Counted from the first letter of the stretch, positions 1 through 10,807 are shown. The stretch: DNA of 64,000 nt from Vitellaria paradoxa (GCA_019916065.1 CM034238.1:29995246-30059245), one strand, 5' to 3'. Made by a program: numbers and translations. Notes: a model not told the origin generated them from the sequence alone.

Positions 1-905
1 CTTTTTATCTAGAGTAAGACTCATTTTTTTCCAGTTACATGCTAGGAACTAACTGTCTCTCTGTCTCTTACCCTTTGGGGTTAGCCTGAGTGGCTCGTGG
101 GTATGCTCCCTATAGAGACCACATGGATTCGATTCCTAACTCAAGTGGAGTGTGCATGAGGGGTAGTGTACATTTCCTCAGTTTACCCATCGGCTATGCG
201 GTTCGTTGAGAGCTACAATAGACGAGTAAGGGTTTCATTTTTTTTTTTTTTGGTAAGTAATGAGGGTTCCAGTTTACCAAAAAAAACTAACTATCTCTTA
301 GAGCTAGGCTCTCTCTCATCTTCTAGAGCAAGGCTCCTTTTCCTAGTTAACCATTTCTCAGTTAAGCATGAGATGCTAATTGTCTTTTATCATTTGGAGT
401 AAAGCTCTTTTCCCAGTTATGCACTAGGCGCTAACTATTTTAGTTACCTTCAGAGTTAAACTCCCTAACAGAGTGAAACTGCTTCCTCTAGTTATATGCT
501 AGGCACTAGCTATCATTTCTTATCTAGAGCAAGATTCCATTTCCTCAGTTATGTGCTAAGCGCTAACTATCCTTTCCTCAGCGGAATAAAACTCCTTCCA
601 CCAATTATACACTAGGCGCTAATTGTTCTTTATCATTTGGAGCAAGGTTTCATTTCCTAGTTATGTGCTAAGTGCTAATTATCTCTTACCATTTGAATCT
701 AGATTCCTTTCCCAGTTAAGCACGAGGTGTTAATTGCCATTTATTATCTAGAGCAAAGCTCTATTCCCAAGTTACGCACAAGATGCTCGCTTTCATTTCA
801 ATCTTAGGGTAAGGCTCTCACAATATAAAGACAATTACTCCTACTCCATATCCAGAGCTAACTTTTTCTTTCCCTCATCCTATATCCAAAGCAAGGCTCC
901 TTCGC
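1..905 (+). repeat. Degenerate tandem array, roughly 60-bp units
   Basis: Imperfect units of about 55-70 bp repeat a core like GAGCAAGGCTCC, then TTCCTAGTTATGCACTAG and GCGCTAACT. The array is broken at 79-251 by a SINE. The same units occur in reverse complement at 19138-20270 and 23775-24150. No coding frame persists. It belongs to the long LTR-like sequence that ends at 3057. Confidence 0.75.
79..251 (+). mobile_element. tRNA-derived SINE with poly-T tail
   Basis: The 5' end has an RNA polymerase III box A (TAGCCTGAGTGG, 82-93) and a box B (GGATTCGATTCC, 125-136) about 31 bp apart, as in a tRNA gene. There is no tRNA fold or acceptor end. The body runs on to a T-run at 238-251, the tail type of several plant SINE families. 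It interrupts the tandem array on both sides. I could not define a target-site duplication because the flanks are themselves repetitive. Confidence 0.65.
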
Positions 906-1640
906 ACCTGTGCATAGCCCCAGCCTTATCAATCACACTCTCATATACTTAACCTGCTTTGGCTAATGATAAGTCTCACTGTGCCTGAGGCCAATCAATT
1001 TGCCACCCACAATATTATGATTGCACTTGTATCTACTCATACATATCTGCACATCAAATCTGTGTGAGACACAAACCTATCCAGAGCTATATAGACCTGA
1101 TCCTTTTTTAGAGTACATAGGCAGCTCGAGTAGATAGCTTGAGTCTAGTTACCTCAGTCTTTATAGACTATTAGCATGAAGTGCTAACTTAGAACTAGGC
1201 TCTTACGTTCATCATATAGCCTGAAACGCTAACTTAAAGCTACAGTGACCTGATCCCTTAGCATGATACGTAGGCAGCTCAAATAGATAGCTTGAGTGCA
1301 ATCTCTATGGTTTTCATAGACCATTAATTTCTGTGAGACTCCAATTTAGACTTAGAGCTTGGATCTTATATCTATATATTAATTCACATCTCATCAAATA
1401 TGTAGTTTAGACCACTTAGGTCTGAACTACATCGACCTAATCCCTTCACAAGCTATGTGGGTAGCTGAGCACATAGCTTGAGTCCAGTCACCTTAGTCTT
1501 TATAGACCATCTTCAATACACACTTCATTCTCAGCGCACGCACACACACACACACACACACACACTCATGCATAGGTAAATATTTCACTACATTCGCACA
1601 CACGAGCTAAGCTCAATCACCTCTCATTTCATACATCATT
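906..1640 (+). repeat. Non-coding LTR-like sequence with three diverged sub-repeats
   Basis: Three related segments, near 1080-1170, 1245-1325 and 1425-1510, share GACCTGATCC, a stretch like AGGCAGCTCGAGTAGATAGC and CTTTATAGACTA. Reverse-complement relatives lie at 20035-20125 and 23960-24040. No protein-coding signal was seen. Confidence 0.5.
1541..1565. repeat. (CA)n microsatellite
   Basis: About twelve CA dinucleotides in a row, preceded by an imperfect GCAC tract. Confidence 0.95.
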
Positions 1641-3057
1641 TGCATTCATGGGTTGTATGCTATAATTATCATAAACTAGAGTATTATATTATGAGATCAC
1701 GATTGTAAAAAGTGAAAAAGGACTCTGGATATCCCTATGTATCTAGGCATAACGGTTTTCGTGCATAGCCGAACCCCTAGACCCACTATCTCTGATTACA
1801 AAAACTAGTTAAGAGTTATCAAAAAGGGTCTTTTGTTATGATTTCAAAAATATAAATCAAAATACTTTTTCAAAGCTTGAATTTCTTGACATACCCATTT
1901 TGAAAATGTCAGGTGGCGACTCCTAACCTTTGTAAACATACTTTTTCATATTTAGGCGATCTTAGATGGATCATGTCATAATAAAGACTCATGACCCATG
2001 CTTGTCAGCCCTGGTAAAGTCTTTGGCGGCTAACCCAAAATGTAGGCCAGGCTTAGGCCAAGCTCAATGAAGTTTGGGTTCTGTCCCAACAAGTTTGGGC
2101 CATTCTAAGACCTCTGGCACAATTTTTAGGAGCTTCCAGGACATCCCGCACACTTTTTGGAGAGAATTAAACAAATTAGGTGAAAATTTAGTTCAATTTG
2201 GATTCTCTAGGACCAAGTTATGTCTATTTGAAAACTCCTGCTCTGAAATGGGCAAAAACAGAAAAATGGTCAGCCAAATCTTTTGCCTAACCTAAAGGCA
2301 CCACCAGAATGACTCCCCCTACCATTTTTTGGTATGAGAAGTCTAAAAATGCCATCAATGGGACTCTAAGAAACTTTATGAATCTATGAAAATTTGACAA
2401 ATTTTGCAAATGAAGCTGCGAAGAGACCTCTTAAGGTTTGACTTGACCAGACTTAGCTATGCCATTACCTTAAGAATGAACCCTCAACATTTTTATGCAG
2501 TTTAAGGATATTTTAAATTTGTCTAGATGCTCAAATTGTGTTTGAGGTGCCAGTAGTTTCCTTCTCGCTGACAGGAGCTATTTTGAATCGACAGAGCTCG
2601 GATGACCTTGGAATGGCATTTTGGCTGTTCAGAGCTATGTTCTATGTTCTCTAGAATGTCTTGAGATGTTGTGTATCTTTTTGTCTATTTTTTGCTTGAT
2701 CTGGGCATTCTCGTTGATACCAGCCTTCGGGTGCATTAGTAGAGGTCATTCTTAACTACTAGACTGAATTGACCATTAATTCTGGATTTTGACTCTTCTA
2801 TTAATGTTAGGATCTTCAATTTGGTGCCTTGGACATGCCTATGCACTTTGGTAACCTTTTGCCTTGATCTAGGCCTTTAGTTTGGTTTCTCCCAGCTCTA
2901 GGGGTATAACCAACATTTTGCTAATTGTTTACTTTTTGTTGAATTTTGGCACTTGACATATCCTAGATTAAAGAAAGTTAATCAGTAGAGAATCAGTCAA
3001 TTACAAGCATTAAATATTGTAAATATTTAATGAGGGGGCAAAATTGGGGTGTCAACA
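1641..3057 (+). mobile_element. 3' part of a long LTR, ending in TGTCAACA
   Basis: The segment from about 2050 matches 21540-22589 and 25400-26445 through the shared terminus AATTGGGGTGTCAACA. In the other two copies the similarity stops exactly at this terminus and different sequence follows, which marks it as an LTR 3' end (final CA). The LTR start lies outside the window. The segment containing GTGGCGACTCC near 1915 recalls Tat-type gypsy LTRs, but that assignment is tentative. Short ORFs inside look incidental. Confidence 0.6.
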
Positions 3058-3283
3058 GTTGCCTCCCTTTTTTCTTGCCTTGGCTTGTCTAAGGTAAAAA
3101 ATGAAAAGGAAACACCTATTTTTCCCTCTTGCATGCTGAATCAAAGAAAGAAACAACCTTGTAGCTCGGGTTGATGCCTTACACTTGAACTACTGTAGGA
3201 GTTGCCTTATTTGAATTTGGGGATGTGTTTGTGCCTTGCACTTAACTTTTGAAAAATGAGCTTCACTCCTAGGCTGAGTTGTA
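3058..3283. other. Non-coding flank of the gag-only element
   Basis: Unique-looking sequence between the LTR terminus at 3057 and the next insertion. It continues at 11375 after the inserted element. No gene or recognisable primer site was seen. Confidence 0.4.
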
Positions 3284-3288
3284 TTTTG
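3284..3288. repeat. Target-site duplication TTTTG, left
   Basis: TTTTG directly precedes the element terminus and is repeated exactly at 11370-11374. Five base pairs is the usual size for gypsy integrases. Confidence 0.9.
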
Positions 3289-4473
3289 TGACCGACCCTG
3301 AAATGTGTTCGGGTTCTACCTCTCAAGTGCAAGAGGGTGGTCGTAGTCTTACTCGGTGAGAACTGAGGTCATCTCCTACAGGGAGGGCTGTGTTAAAAGA
3401 CACTAGACTTGTTCTCTTAATTAGTAGGTGAGCCTAAGCTAATCTAAACTAATTTTTGAATTACAAAGTGATTTGAATATGGCTGGGTTGAGAATGGTGG
3501 AGCGAAGCAAATTGTGATATTAAACTAGAATGCAAATATTGAAAATAAACTAACTAAAATGATCTTGGCTTCGAACCAAATCCAGTAGTGGGTAGTGGTT
3601 TACTCAAATGCATTTATAACTCAACCTAACAAACGCACATGCATTGCTAGGTAGGAAGATATTTCATTAAAAACTAATTTATGGAATTCAGAGTAAGCGG
3701 AGGCTTTTGAAATTGGTTTCAGACTCACCGGGACATTGAATCGAACACCTAGTGTGCATGAGCATCAACTCATAACTAGACTTCAATTATAACACAGGTG
3801 AATCGGTTTCTTAAGAAAACCTCATGTTTTGGTTTTATGAAAATAAGGTTCGAATCACCGGGCCATTGAACCAGCCACTTGGTTTGCACGAGTGGCCAAT
3901 CGTAACCAAGCTTTAGTTTTAACACGGGTGACTGATTTTGTAAGAAAACCTAATTTGGGTCTTGGAAAATCAGATTCAAGAGAACCCTAACTTACTACGA
4001 AATTCCAATTAAAAGTCCAAAATATATTTTGTTAAATAAAACTCGTTTACATTTGAGTTCACCAACTACTTCACCACTTTCAATGGCTTGAAGCCAAGAA
4101 CAAACCCTAGCCTAACATTGCGAAAGCATTAACAAAGCCTTTCGAAAAGAAAATAACCTTCATCAAGCACTCAAACACGAAAATGAAGGATTATAGAAAT
4201 AAGCTAAAGCAATTTCGAAAGCAAATCAAACACTAACAATGACTACGAAGTACTACAAAGTGAAAATAAAGAACAAAGATAAAGAAATTAATAAACTTTT
4301 AATTAAAACGAAGTAACGAATGAAACTTACCAATTAATCTTAATACGAAGATGAAAAATAAAGTTTTCGTCAATCCAACACGAGATGAAAACATCTAACC
4401 CTAATCTAAACTAAACTAAGAGAAAGAGAAGAAGTGCGTAGGGTTTCGACCCCCTCCTACATCAGATTTTAAA

Positions 4474-4484
4474 CCTTTTATATC
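4474..4484 (-). promoter_or_regulatory. TATA box of the 3' LTR
   Basis: Minus strand reads GATATAAAAGG. The equivalent sequence is at 10533-10543, and AATATAAAAGGG is at the same place in the related solo LTR (60473-60484), downstream of the GCGCCC array in element orientation. Confidence 0.55.
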
Positions 4485-4561
4485 AACGTATATTATAAGG
4501 ACATAAAGGTAAAAATATAGCTCAAACTTATTCTAAACTTGTGCTGGAAGAGTCCTCATGG

Positions 4562-4768
4562 GCGCCCATGGCTGAGGTGGGGCGCCCATGGTACAAGTGT
4601 TTGATGAAGTCCTCAAAGAGATAGCCAAAAACAGCAGTCAGAACTCTCTCTCTGTGGGCGCCCACCTAATGAAGAGTGGGGCGCCCAAGGGTCCTCAAGG
4701 GCGCCCATGGGTCTAGGTGGGGCGCCCATGCTTGTGGTGGGGCGCCCATGGGTCTAGGTGGGGCGCCC
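4562..4768. promoter_or_regulatory. Phased GCGCCC box array, 3' LTR
   Basis: GCGCCC starts at 4562, 4582, 4658, 4681, 4701, 4722, 4742 and 4763. Most copies are GGGCGCCCA, so each is a palindrome. The tandem spacings are 20, 20, 21, 20 and 21 bp, about two helical turns, with one of 23. In element orientation it lies upstream of the TATA box, so a U3 enhancer or protein-binding array is plausible; binding is not shown. Confidence 0.6.
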
Positions 4769-5330
4769 ATTTGCAAATACAGTGAACAGTTCTTCTTTGA
4801 CAGCTTTCTGTCCCTGACTTCCGATTTAATTTTGACATTTAAGATGACAGATTCAGGCTTCGGCTAAACCAGAAAAGTTGTAGGGCTTCGAGTCTTCTTT
4901 CCAACGCAAAAAGAATGGAACCATTTCGAGTTGTGACGAAAAAGTTATGGCTAGAAGACTGAGAGGGTGTTGAGCTAGAGCTTCAACCGCACACCACTTC
5001 AACTAGTTTGAACTTCAAACCACTTCCTTCTCCTTGGCACCCATGGTAGTCGATCTTATGCCTTGGGATGGCTCTTGGGAAGTTGAAGAAGTCTTGGGAG
5101 TCTTTGGACTCTTCTTGCACTTTCTTTATTTTGGCTTACATTGGCTCCTCCTCACATGCAACCTTGGTGTTGTTTGGGCCAAAAACACCATATTATATCA
5201 CCTAAAATATACACACACCAAGAATGCATGGAAATGAGATAATCATGCTAACACATCACCAATAATAACTGTAAATTCATAATTAGCATGCTCAATATAT
5301 ATATAATTGTACAATAATGCATGCTAATCA

Positions 5331-5341
5331 CACCCCCCAAC
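5331..5341 (-). other. Polypurine tract of the gag-only element
   Basis: Minus strand reads GTTGGGGGGTG immediately before the 3' LTR start TGATTAGC. The same tract lies at 16331-16341 and 62143-62153. It is the expected plus-strand primer of reverse transcription. Confidence 0.8.
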
Positions 5342-7618
5342 CTAGACATTGCTAGTCCCTAGCAATGAGTGCAATCAAACCATGAGGTATAAGAACAAAT
5401 GCAAGGGCACCCACAACATGTAAGCTCTTATTCAAATCAAAATAAGACAAAATAAAAACTAACTAAGGTGATGTCCGTTTTCGTGGGAGACACACGACCA
5501 CACTTAGCGCGTGAGGCAAGCCCTTTAAACCCCTAGGTTCCCCCTAGTGGACGAGTTAGGTCTCGTGAGGGTTTACAGTGATGCTACCCACGAACATCTA
5601 TGGTATGGTCTCAAGGTGTCAAAGAGTGATTAAGGTCAGTAACAAATCAAGTTCAAGCTTAACAAGTCACAAAACTTAAATATCATGTGTAATTCCCAAG
5701 TGCTAAGCATGAATGCATGCACTATCAAAGTTGGAAAAGCATGTGTGCAAAATAGTGTCATTTATTCAACAAGGTCTCGAAAGCATAATTGGAACTAAGT
5801 TTTGACCTCAAAAGCTCACAAGGTAGATCACTCATAGAAAGAAACTCACTCATTAAGGGTTCACTCATACCTATGAGCACACAATGCAATGCTCTCCTAG
5901 TTGCACACAACCACACGAATAAGTGAGTGAATTGAATTGAAGTCCCAATGCCATGCAATAGATTACGCCACACAACCTACACAAGTCCACTACATGCACA
6001 CATAAGTATTGTTCACTTAGAATCCGCTAGGTCTTTGATCTGGTTGTAACTTGGCCATAGGTAGAGGCTAACAATGAAAGATATGGAAATCAAAGCACAT
6101 GTCTTGGGATAAAGATGTTCAAGTACGTACAAGTCCCAAACTACCCATTTCCTTTCTATACCCTAACCAACAACATGAAGCTTATTCACAAATTTACAAA
6201 CTACTTTTGGGACACTCTTAGCAACTGCATTACAAAACATAAATCCCACAATTGAATAAACAAAAGGAATGAGAAAATATTTTTTTCTTTTTTTTTCTTC
6301 TTTTTTTTTGTATCCCTTTGTTTTTTTTTTTTTTTTTTGGTTTTTTGTTTTTGAAATGATGAAGAATGAACTATACAATGTATAAATTCTCATCCCAGCA
6401 CTCACCCTCATTTGGCTCTCAAAAGCTTATATTCCCAACCCCACATTCCCAACTTAGACTTTGAAGCACTTTCATAGCCCAAGACATGTGAGGGTTGGCT
6501 TAAAGTGTGTGAATAGGGTGTAGGGGATATCATGTGTGAGGAGAATCAAAAAGAGAAAACTTTATATCACATACTTTATTTTGAGGCTTCAAGTTGGTTC
6601 TTAAGACAATGTTATATCAAGAAAGGACAAAAAGGCCCAAAATAGCAAAGAGGGCCTAGCATCATGTTCTAAGCTCGTAAACAACTCCTATGCACCAAGT
6701 GACTACTCATGCAAGTGTGTGATGCAATTGGGGCATTGAAAACCAAAATAGAGAACAATTGAGCTGAAATAATGTGCAACCCCTCATGAAAAGAATAAAT
6801 GGCTCTAAAGCTCACCACTAAAAAGGGTATAAGTCTCTACCCAGTCCAAGGATGCTCCATTGACCAATGTTACATAAAATTCACTCTTAAGCACATAAGT
6901 TCTTCCATAATAGCCAAAAATCCACAAGGTCATGACACACTCAACTTAAATTAAGTTTCCTATCAAAGCTTGAACAAGACTCGCTTATCACTCTCTCACT
7001 CAAATTCACAATCAACCAAACCAAAAGGGCCAACATGCAAGTACAAATGCGCTAAGTCATGTATGTAAGCTCAAAGATGCTCAAAATTTGAAAATTTTGA
7101 TAATTTTAGCACAAATGGTCATCATGTGAACTCTACCCCCGAACCTAAACTAAACATTGTCCTCAATGTGAGAACTATGAAGCATATATGGGTCCGTAGT
7201 GTGCAAAGTAAGTATGATGATGATGAGCATAAAGAGTAATCAATATGTGACACATAAGCCAAGCATGCACTCAAAACAAGAATCCCCATAAGCAATAAAG
7301 AACACCCCCCAACCTAGTTTCTACAGCACTTCCAACAACAACCAACAACATATAGCCAAGTGTTATGCTCAAAATGTAGAAACAGAAGGTAAAAAGGGTG
7401 GATATTACCTCAAGAGCTTCCTTATTTGAAGAAAAAAAAAACTATACAAGAGAAAAGGTTAGAAAGAAAAGAAAAGAAAAGAAAAAGAGAATAAGACAAG
7501 AGAAAGAGTTAGTACACAAGAAAAAAAATAAGAGAAGAAAATCAAACCAAAAAAACATAAGAAAATAAGAAAAAGAAAACTCTAATCTACTATGTACAAA
7601 GACAACAAAGAAGAAGGG
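5342..7618 (-). other. Shared 3' non-coding module
   Basis: About 2.3 kb between gag and the polypurine tract with no credible ORF. Long stretches align with 16343-18295 (minus) and with 58232-59871 plus 61553-62142 (plus). Strongly conserved blocks include the one at 5510-5590 and the one around 6020-6180, and an A/T homopolymer zone (6280-6350) recurs in each copy. Conservation between elements with unlike LTRs suggests a cis function such as packaging, dimerisation or 3'-end processing (inference). Confidence 0.6.
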
Positions 7619-7801
7619 TTATCCAACACCCTCTCTATCCCATGCATCCACAAATGGTTCAAGAAATAAAATATTTTCTTTGGGCCCATGAAGCACCAAA
7701 GGTGGATGCTCGTCAAGTGTAAAACACGTCAAGGGATGTAAGGCCGAGTGAGGTTCTTGAAACCTCGGATGTGGCCATAATGCATGCAAGGACATGGACA
7801 T
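7619..7801 (-). pseudogene. Out-of-frame C-terminal tail of gag
   Basis: This 60-codon open frame, ending DAWDREGVG, matches the relative at 18296-18478 at about 38 of 60 residues with no gaps. In the relative it reads in the same frame as the preceding gag motif (GIERL-EPA); here it does not. The two differ by 11 bp net in a CCATGT-type microrepeat just upstream. The tail is therefore probably the ancestral gag C-terminus, lost here by a recent frameshift and replaced by a short different ending. It is unlikely to be a separate gene. Confidence 0.55.
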
Positions 7802-9099
7802 GGCATGGATATGGCGGGTTCAAGTCTCTCAATACCCAGAAAATCAATGTACTCTCCCCCAATGTCTACTATCTCCCCCCAGTGATGATCGGTCACATGA
7901 TCACTCATAATCCCCGAAGTGAACTTCTCAGGTGGGGCTGAGTCAAGAGGTAAGAGGTGCGCACTACTCTCAACCTCAAGTGAATAAGTGAGTGAGCAAG
8001 GATCAACTGACTCAATGATATGCTCCTCGGGCATTGTAACTTGCAATTGCTCAAAGGGAATCAAAAGACTCTCAATAGGGCCCGGGGTGGTCTGGGTGGG
8101 CTGAGCATCAAACTCAGTAGTAGGAAAGGACTGAATGTCTCCCTGACTCTCAAAATGTGGTAAAGAAATCTCTTGAATGGGAGAGTCCACAGGAAAATGG
8201 GAAAGACACTCATCCCAAACATCATCCCTAGTGTGGTTAGCGCAATTTTCCCACTCAGTGCCTATGGTCTCAAATTGTGCATCATAAGGTTCACTAGGCC
8301 AATAGTCTTGGGGTTCCTCAGACTGGCCCTCAATGAGTGGAACATAGTTAGGACATGCAAAATCTGAGTAATCAGGCTCCACGCATATGTTACTTCCAAG
8401 GGATGGATCATGAGGATCAAATGAAGTAGAAGCATGCGGGAAAAAGTCAGTGTGGCTTTCAAGTACATATGGTTCAAATCTAGTTTCAAGTCTTTCCCGT
8501 GGCCTGGTGTGTTCATAGAAAAATTCAAGGAATGACCATGCCTCACCCGGTGTGAGGTCAAGAAATTCCTTCCCCAAAACTATATCAAACGCCTGGTGCA
8601 ACTCATGAGACAGAGCATTATATAATATGGCTATGATGTCCCCTAACTCTAATCCATGACTTGGGAAAGTGTCCAAAAGTATGTTAAATCTCTCCCAGCA
8701 TTTATAAAATACTTCACCCTTCCTTTGATAAAAATTTCTAATTTGAAAGCCATGGGTGAAGGTTTGATGAATAGGGAGGAAATGTTCAATAAAAGCTTGA
8801 CAACACTGATCCCAAGTGGTCCATTCACCAAAATTATAGCACCAGTCACCAGCCACACTTCGTAAAGACAAAGGAAAGAACATGATCCTAAGCCTCTTAC
8901 TCAGTCTAACATCATCACATAAGCCACACACTGCCTCAAACCTATCAAGATGAAGACATGGGTCTTCCTCCTCGTGCCCGAAAAATTGGGGTAAGTGGTG
9001 ATAGGTCTCCAATGTATAGTCATATCCAAATTGGTTACTTAGAGACTCAATGTAGGCTTGGGCATCAAAGGGACCATAATTGAAATCACCAAAATCCAT
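7729..9099 (-). CDS. gag: Retrotransposon gag protein (gag-only element)
   Basis: 456 residues. Residues about 35-190 form the retrotransposon-gag capsid-like domain of Athila/Tat gypsy elements, with HLDRFEAVC, PLSLR-VAGDW, TTWDQCCQAF, FYKCWERFN and LTPGEAW-FLEFFYE. This domain assembles the cytoplasmic particle that packages element RNA. The remaining 260 residues are acidic and rich in Pro, Ser and Glu; there is no CCHC zinc knuckle and no protease. The ATG lies 228 nt downstream of the primer site and is the first long frame. There are no internal stops, which fits the similar LTRs. The last 25 or so residues result from a frameshift relative to the copy at 18296. It probably works with, or competes with, the gag of an autonomous partner (inference). 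Confidence 0.85.
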   Translation of the reverse strand: MDFGDFNYGPFDAQAYIESLSNQFGYDYTLETYHHLPQFFGHEEEDPCLHLDRFEAVCGLCDDVRLSKRLRIMFFPLSLRSVAGDWCYNFGEWTTWDQCCQAFIEHFLPIHQTFTHGFQIRNFYQRKGEVFYKCWERFNILLDTFPSHGLELGDIIAILYNALSHELHQAFDIVLGKEFLDLTPGEAWSFLEFFYEHTRPRERLETRFEPYVLESHTDFFPHASTSFDPHDPSLGSNICVEPDYSDFACPNYVPLIEGQSEEPQDYWPSEPYDAQFETIGTEWENCANHTRDDVWDECLSHFPVDSPIQEISLPHFESQGDIQSFPTTEFDAQPTQTTPGPIESLLIPFEQLQVTMPEEHIIESVDPCSLTYSLEVESSAHLLPLDSAPPEKFTSGIMSDHVTDHHWGEIVDIGGEYIDFLGIERLEPAISMPCPCPCMHYGHIRGFKNLTRPYIP

Positions 9100-9326
9100 G
9101 TTTATGATAAGAACACAAAAATGAAAACAAAATGAGAGAAAACAAAAACTACACTAAAATACAACGTAAGTTAACTAACATGCAAGCTAAGTTATATGAT
9201 ATGCAAATGAATATGTTACAATGCAAAAGAAAAAAAACTACTAATAAAGAGCTGGAGAAAAGAAAAATTCACCCAATTTCTCAAATGAACTCCCCTTTAA
9301 CTCCCAAGTCTAGCACTTAGTTGCCC

Positions 9327-9344
9327 TCCCCGGCAACGACGCCA
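9327..9344 (-). other. Primer-binding site (tRNA-Asp type)
   Basis: Minus strand reads TGGCGTCGTTGCCGGGGA, one base (C to T) from the complement of the plant tRNA-Asp 3' end. It is separated from the LTR at 9351 by the spacer AGTTTT, as at 55282-55287. Confidence 0.88.
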
Positions 9345-10532
9345 AAAACTTGACCGACCCTGAAATGTGTTCGGGTTCTACCTCTCAAGTGCAAGAGGGT
9401 GGTCGTAGTCTTACTCGGTGAGAACCGAGGTCATCTCCACAGGGAGGGCTGTGTTAAAAGACACTAGACTTGTTCTCTTAATTAGTAGGTGAGCCTAAGC
9501 TAATCTAAACTAATTTTTGAATTACAAAGTGATTTGAATATGGCTGGGTTGAGAATGGTGGAGCGAAGCAAATTGTGATATTAAACTAGAATGCAAATAT
9601 TGAAAATAAACTAACTAAAATGATCTTGGCTTCGAACCAAATCCAGTAGTGGGTAGTGGTTTACTCAAATGCATTTATAACTCAACCTAACAAACGCACA
9701 TACATTGCTAGGTCGGAAGATATTTCATTAAAAACTAATTTATGGAATTCAGAGTAAGCGGAGGCTTTTGAAATTGGTTTCAGACTCACCGGGACATTGA
9801 ATCGAACACCTAGTGTGCATGAGCATCAACTCATAACTAGACTTCAATTATAACACAGGTGAATCGATTTCTTAAGAAAATCTCATGTTTTGGTTTTATG
9901 AAAATAAGGTTCGAATCACCGGGCCATTGAACCAGCCACTTGGTTTGTACGAGTGGCCAATCGTAACCAAGCTTTAGTTTTAACACGGGTGACTGATTTT
10001 GTAAGAAAACCTAATTTGGGTCTTGGAAAATCAGATTCAAGAGAACCCTAGCTTACTACGAAATTCCAATTAAAAGTCCAAAATATATTTTGTTAAATAA
10101 AACTCGTTTACATTTGAGTTCACGAACTACTTCACCACTTTCAATGGCTTGAAGCCAAGAACAAACCCTAGCCTAACATTGCGAAAGCATTAACAAAGCC
10201 TTTTGAAAAGAAAATAACCTTCATCAAGCACTCAAACACGAAAACGAAGGATATAGAATAAGCTAAAGCAATTTCGAAAGCAAATCAAACACTAACAATG
10301 ACTACGAAGTACTACAAAGTGAAAATAAAGAACAAAGATAAAGAAAATAATAAACTTTTAATTAAAACGAAGTAACGAATGAAACTTACCAATTAATCTT
10401 AATACGAAGATGAAAAATAAAGTTTCCGTCAATCCAACGCGAGATGAAAACATCTAACCCTAATCTAAACTAAACTAAGAGAAAGAGAAGAAGTGCGTAG
10501 GGTTTCGACCCCCTCCTACATCAGATTTTCAA

Positions 10533-10543
10533 CCTTTTATATC
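10533..10543 (-). promoter_or_regulatory. TATA box of the 5' LTR
   Basis: GATATAAAAGG on the minus strand. It would start the genomic RNA of the element. Gag follows about 1.4 kb downstream, after the rest of the LTR, the primer site and the leader. Confidence 0.55.
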
Positions 10544-10618
10544 AACGTATATTATAAGGGCATAAAGGTAAAATCATAGCTCAAACTTATTCTAAACTTG
10601 TGCTGGAAGAGTCCTCAT

Positions 10619-10807
10619 GTGCACCCATGGCTGAGGTGGGGCGCCCATGGTACAAGTGTTTGATGAAGTCCTCAAAGAGATAGCCAAAAACAGCAGTCAG
10701 AACTCTCTCTCTGTGGGCACCCACCTGATGAAGAGTGGGGCACCCAAGGGTCCTCAAGGGCGCCCATGGGTCTAGGTGGGGCGCCCATGGATCTAGGTGG
10801 GGCGCCC
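10619..10807. promoter_or_regulatory. Phased GCGCCC box array, 5' LTR
   Basis: Intact GCGCCC at 10642, 10760, 10781 and 10802, with GCACCC versions near 10619, 10717 and 10740. One unit fewer than the 3' LTR. The 20-21 bp phase is kept. Confidence 0.55.

Larger units (their letters stand above)
3289..5330 (-). repeat. 3' LTR of the gag-only element
   Basis: 2042 bp, matching 9351-11369 from end to end. It differs mainly by point changes and by one extra roughly 20-bp GCGCCC unit near 4731. Outer boundaries are fixed by the TSD on the left and the polypurine tract on the right. Confidence 0.93.

Noticed and set aside
82..136. Box A and box B as a functional tRNA gene
   Set aside because: No cloverleaf, anticodon stem or acceptor end can be formed; the body continues to a T-tail as in a SINE.
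4562..4768. Phased palindromic repeats as a CRISPR array
   Set aside because: Units are 20-21 bp with no unique spacers, lie inside LTRs, and the genome is eukaryotic.
4676..4867. Short ORFs rich in Gly-Ala-Pro across the GCGCCC arrays (also 10587-10877, 60098-60479 and 53715-53936)
   Set aside because: Translation of a 20-bp GC-rich tandem repeat gives such peptides in several frames and both strands; no start context or conservation as protein.
5034..5237. Identical 67-codon ORFs at 5034-5237 and 11073-11276
   Set aside because: They are the same position in the two LTRs of one element, on the strand opposite to gag. Identity follows from LTR duplication.
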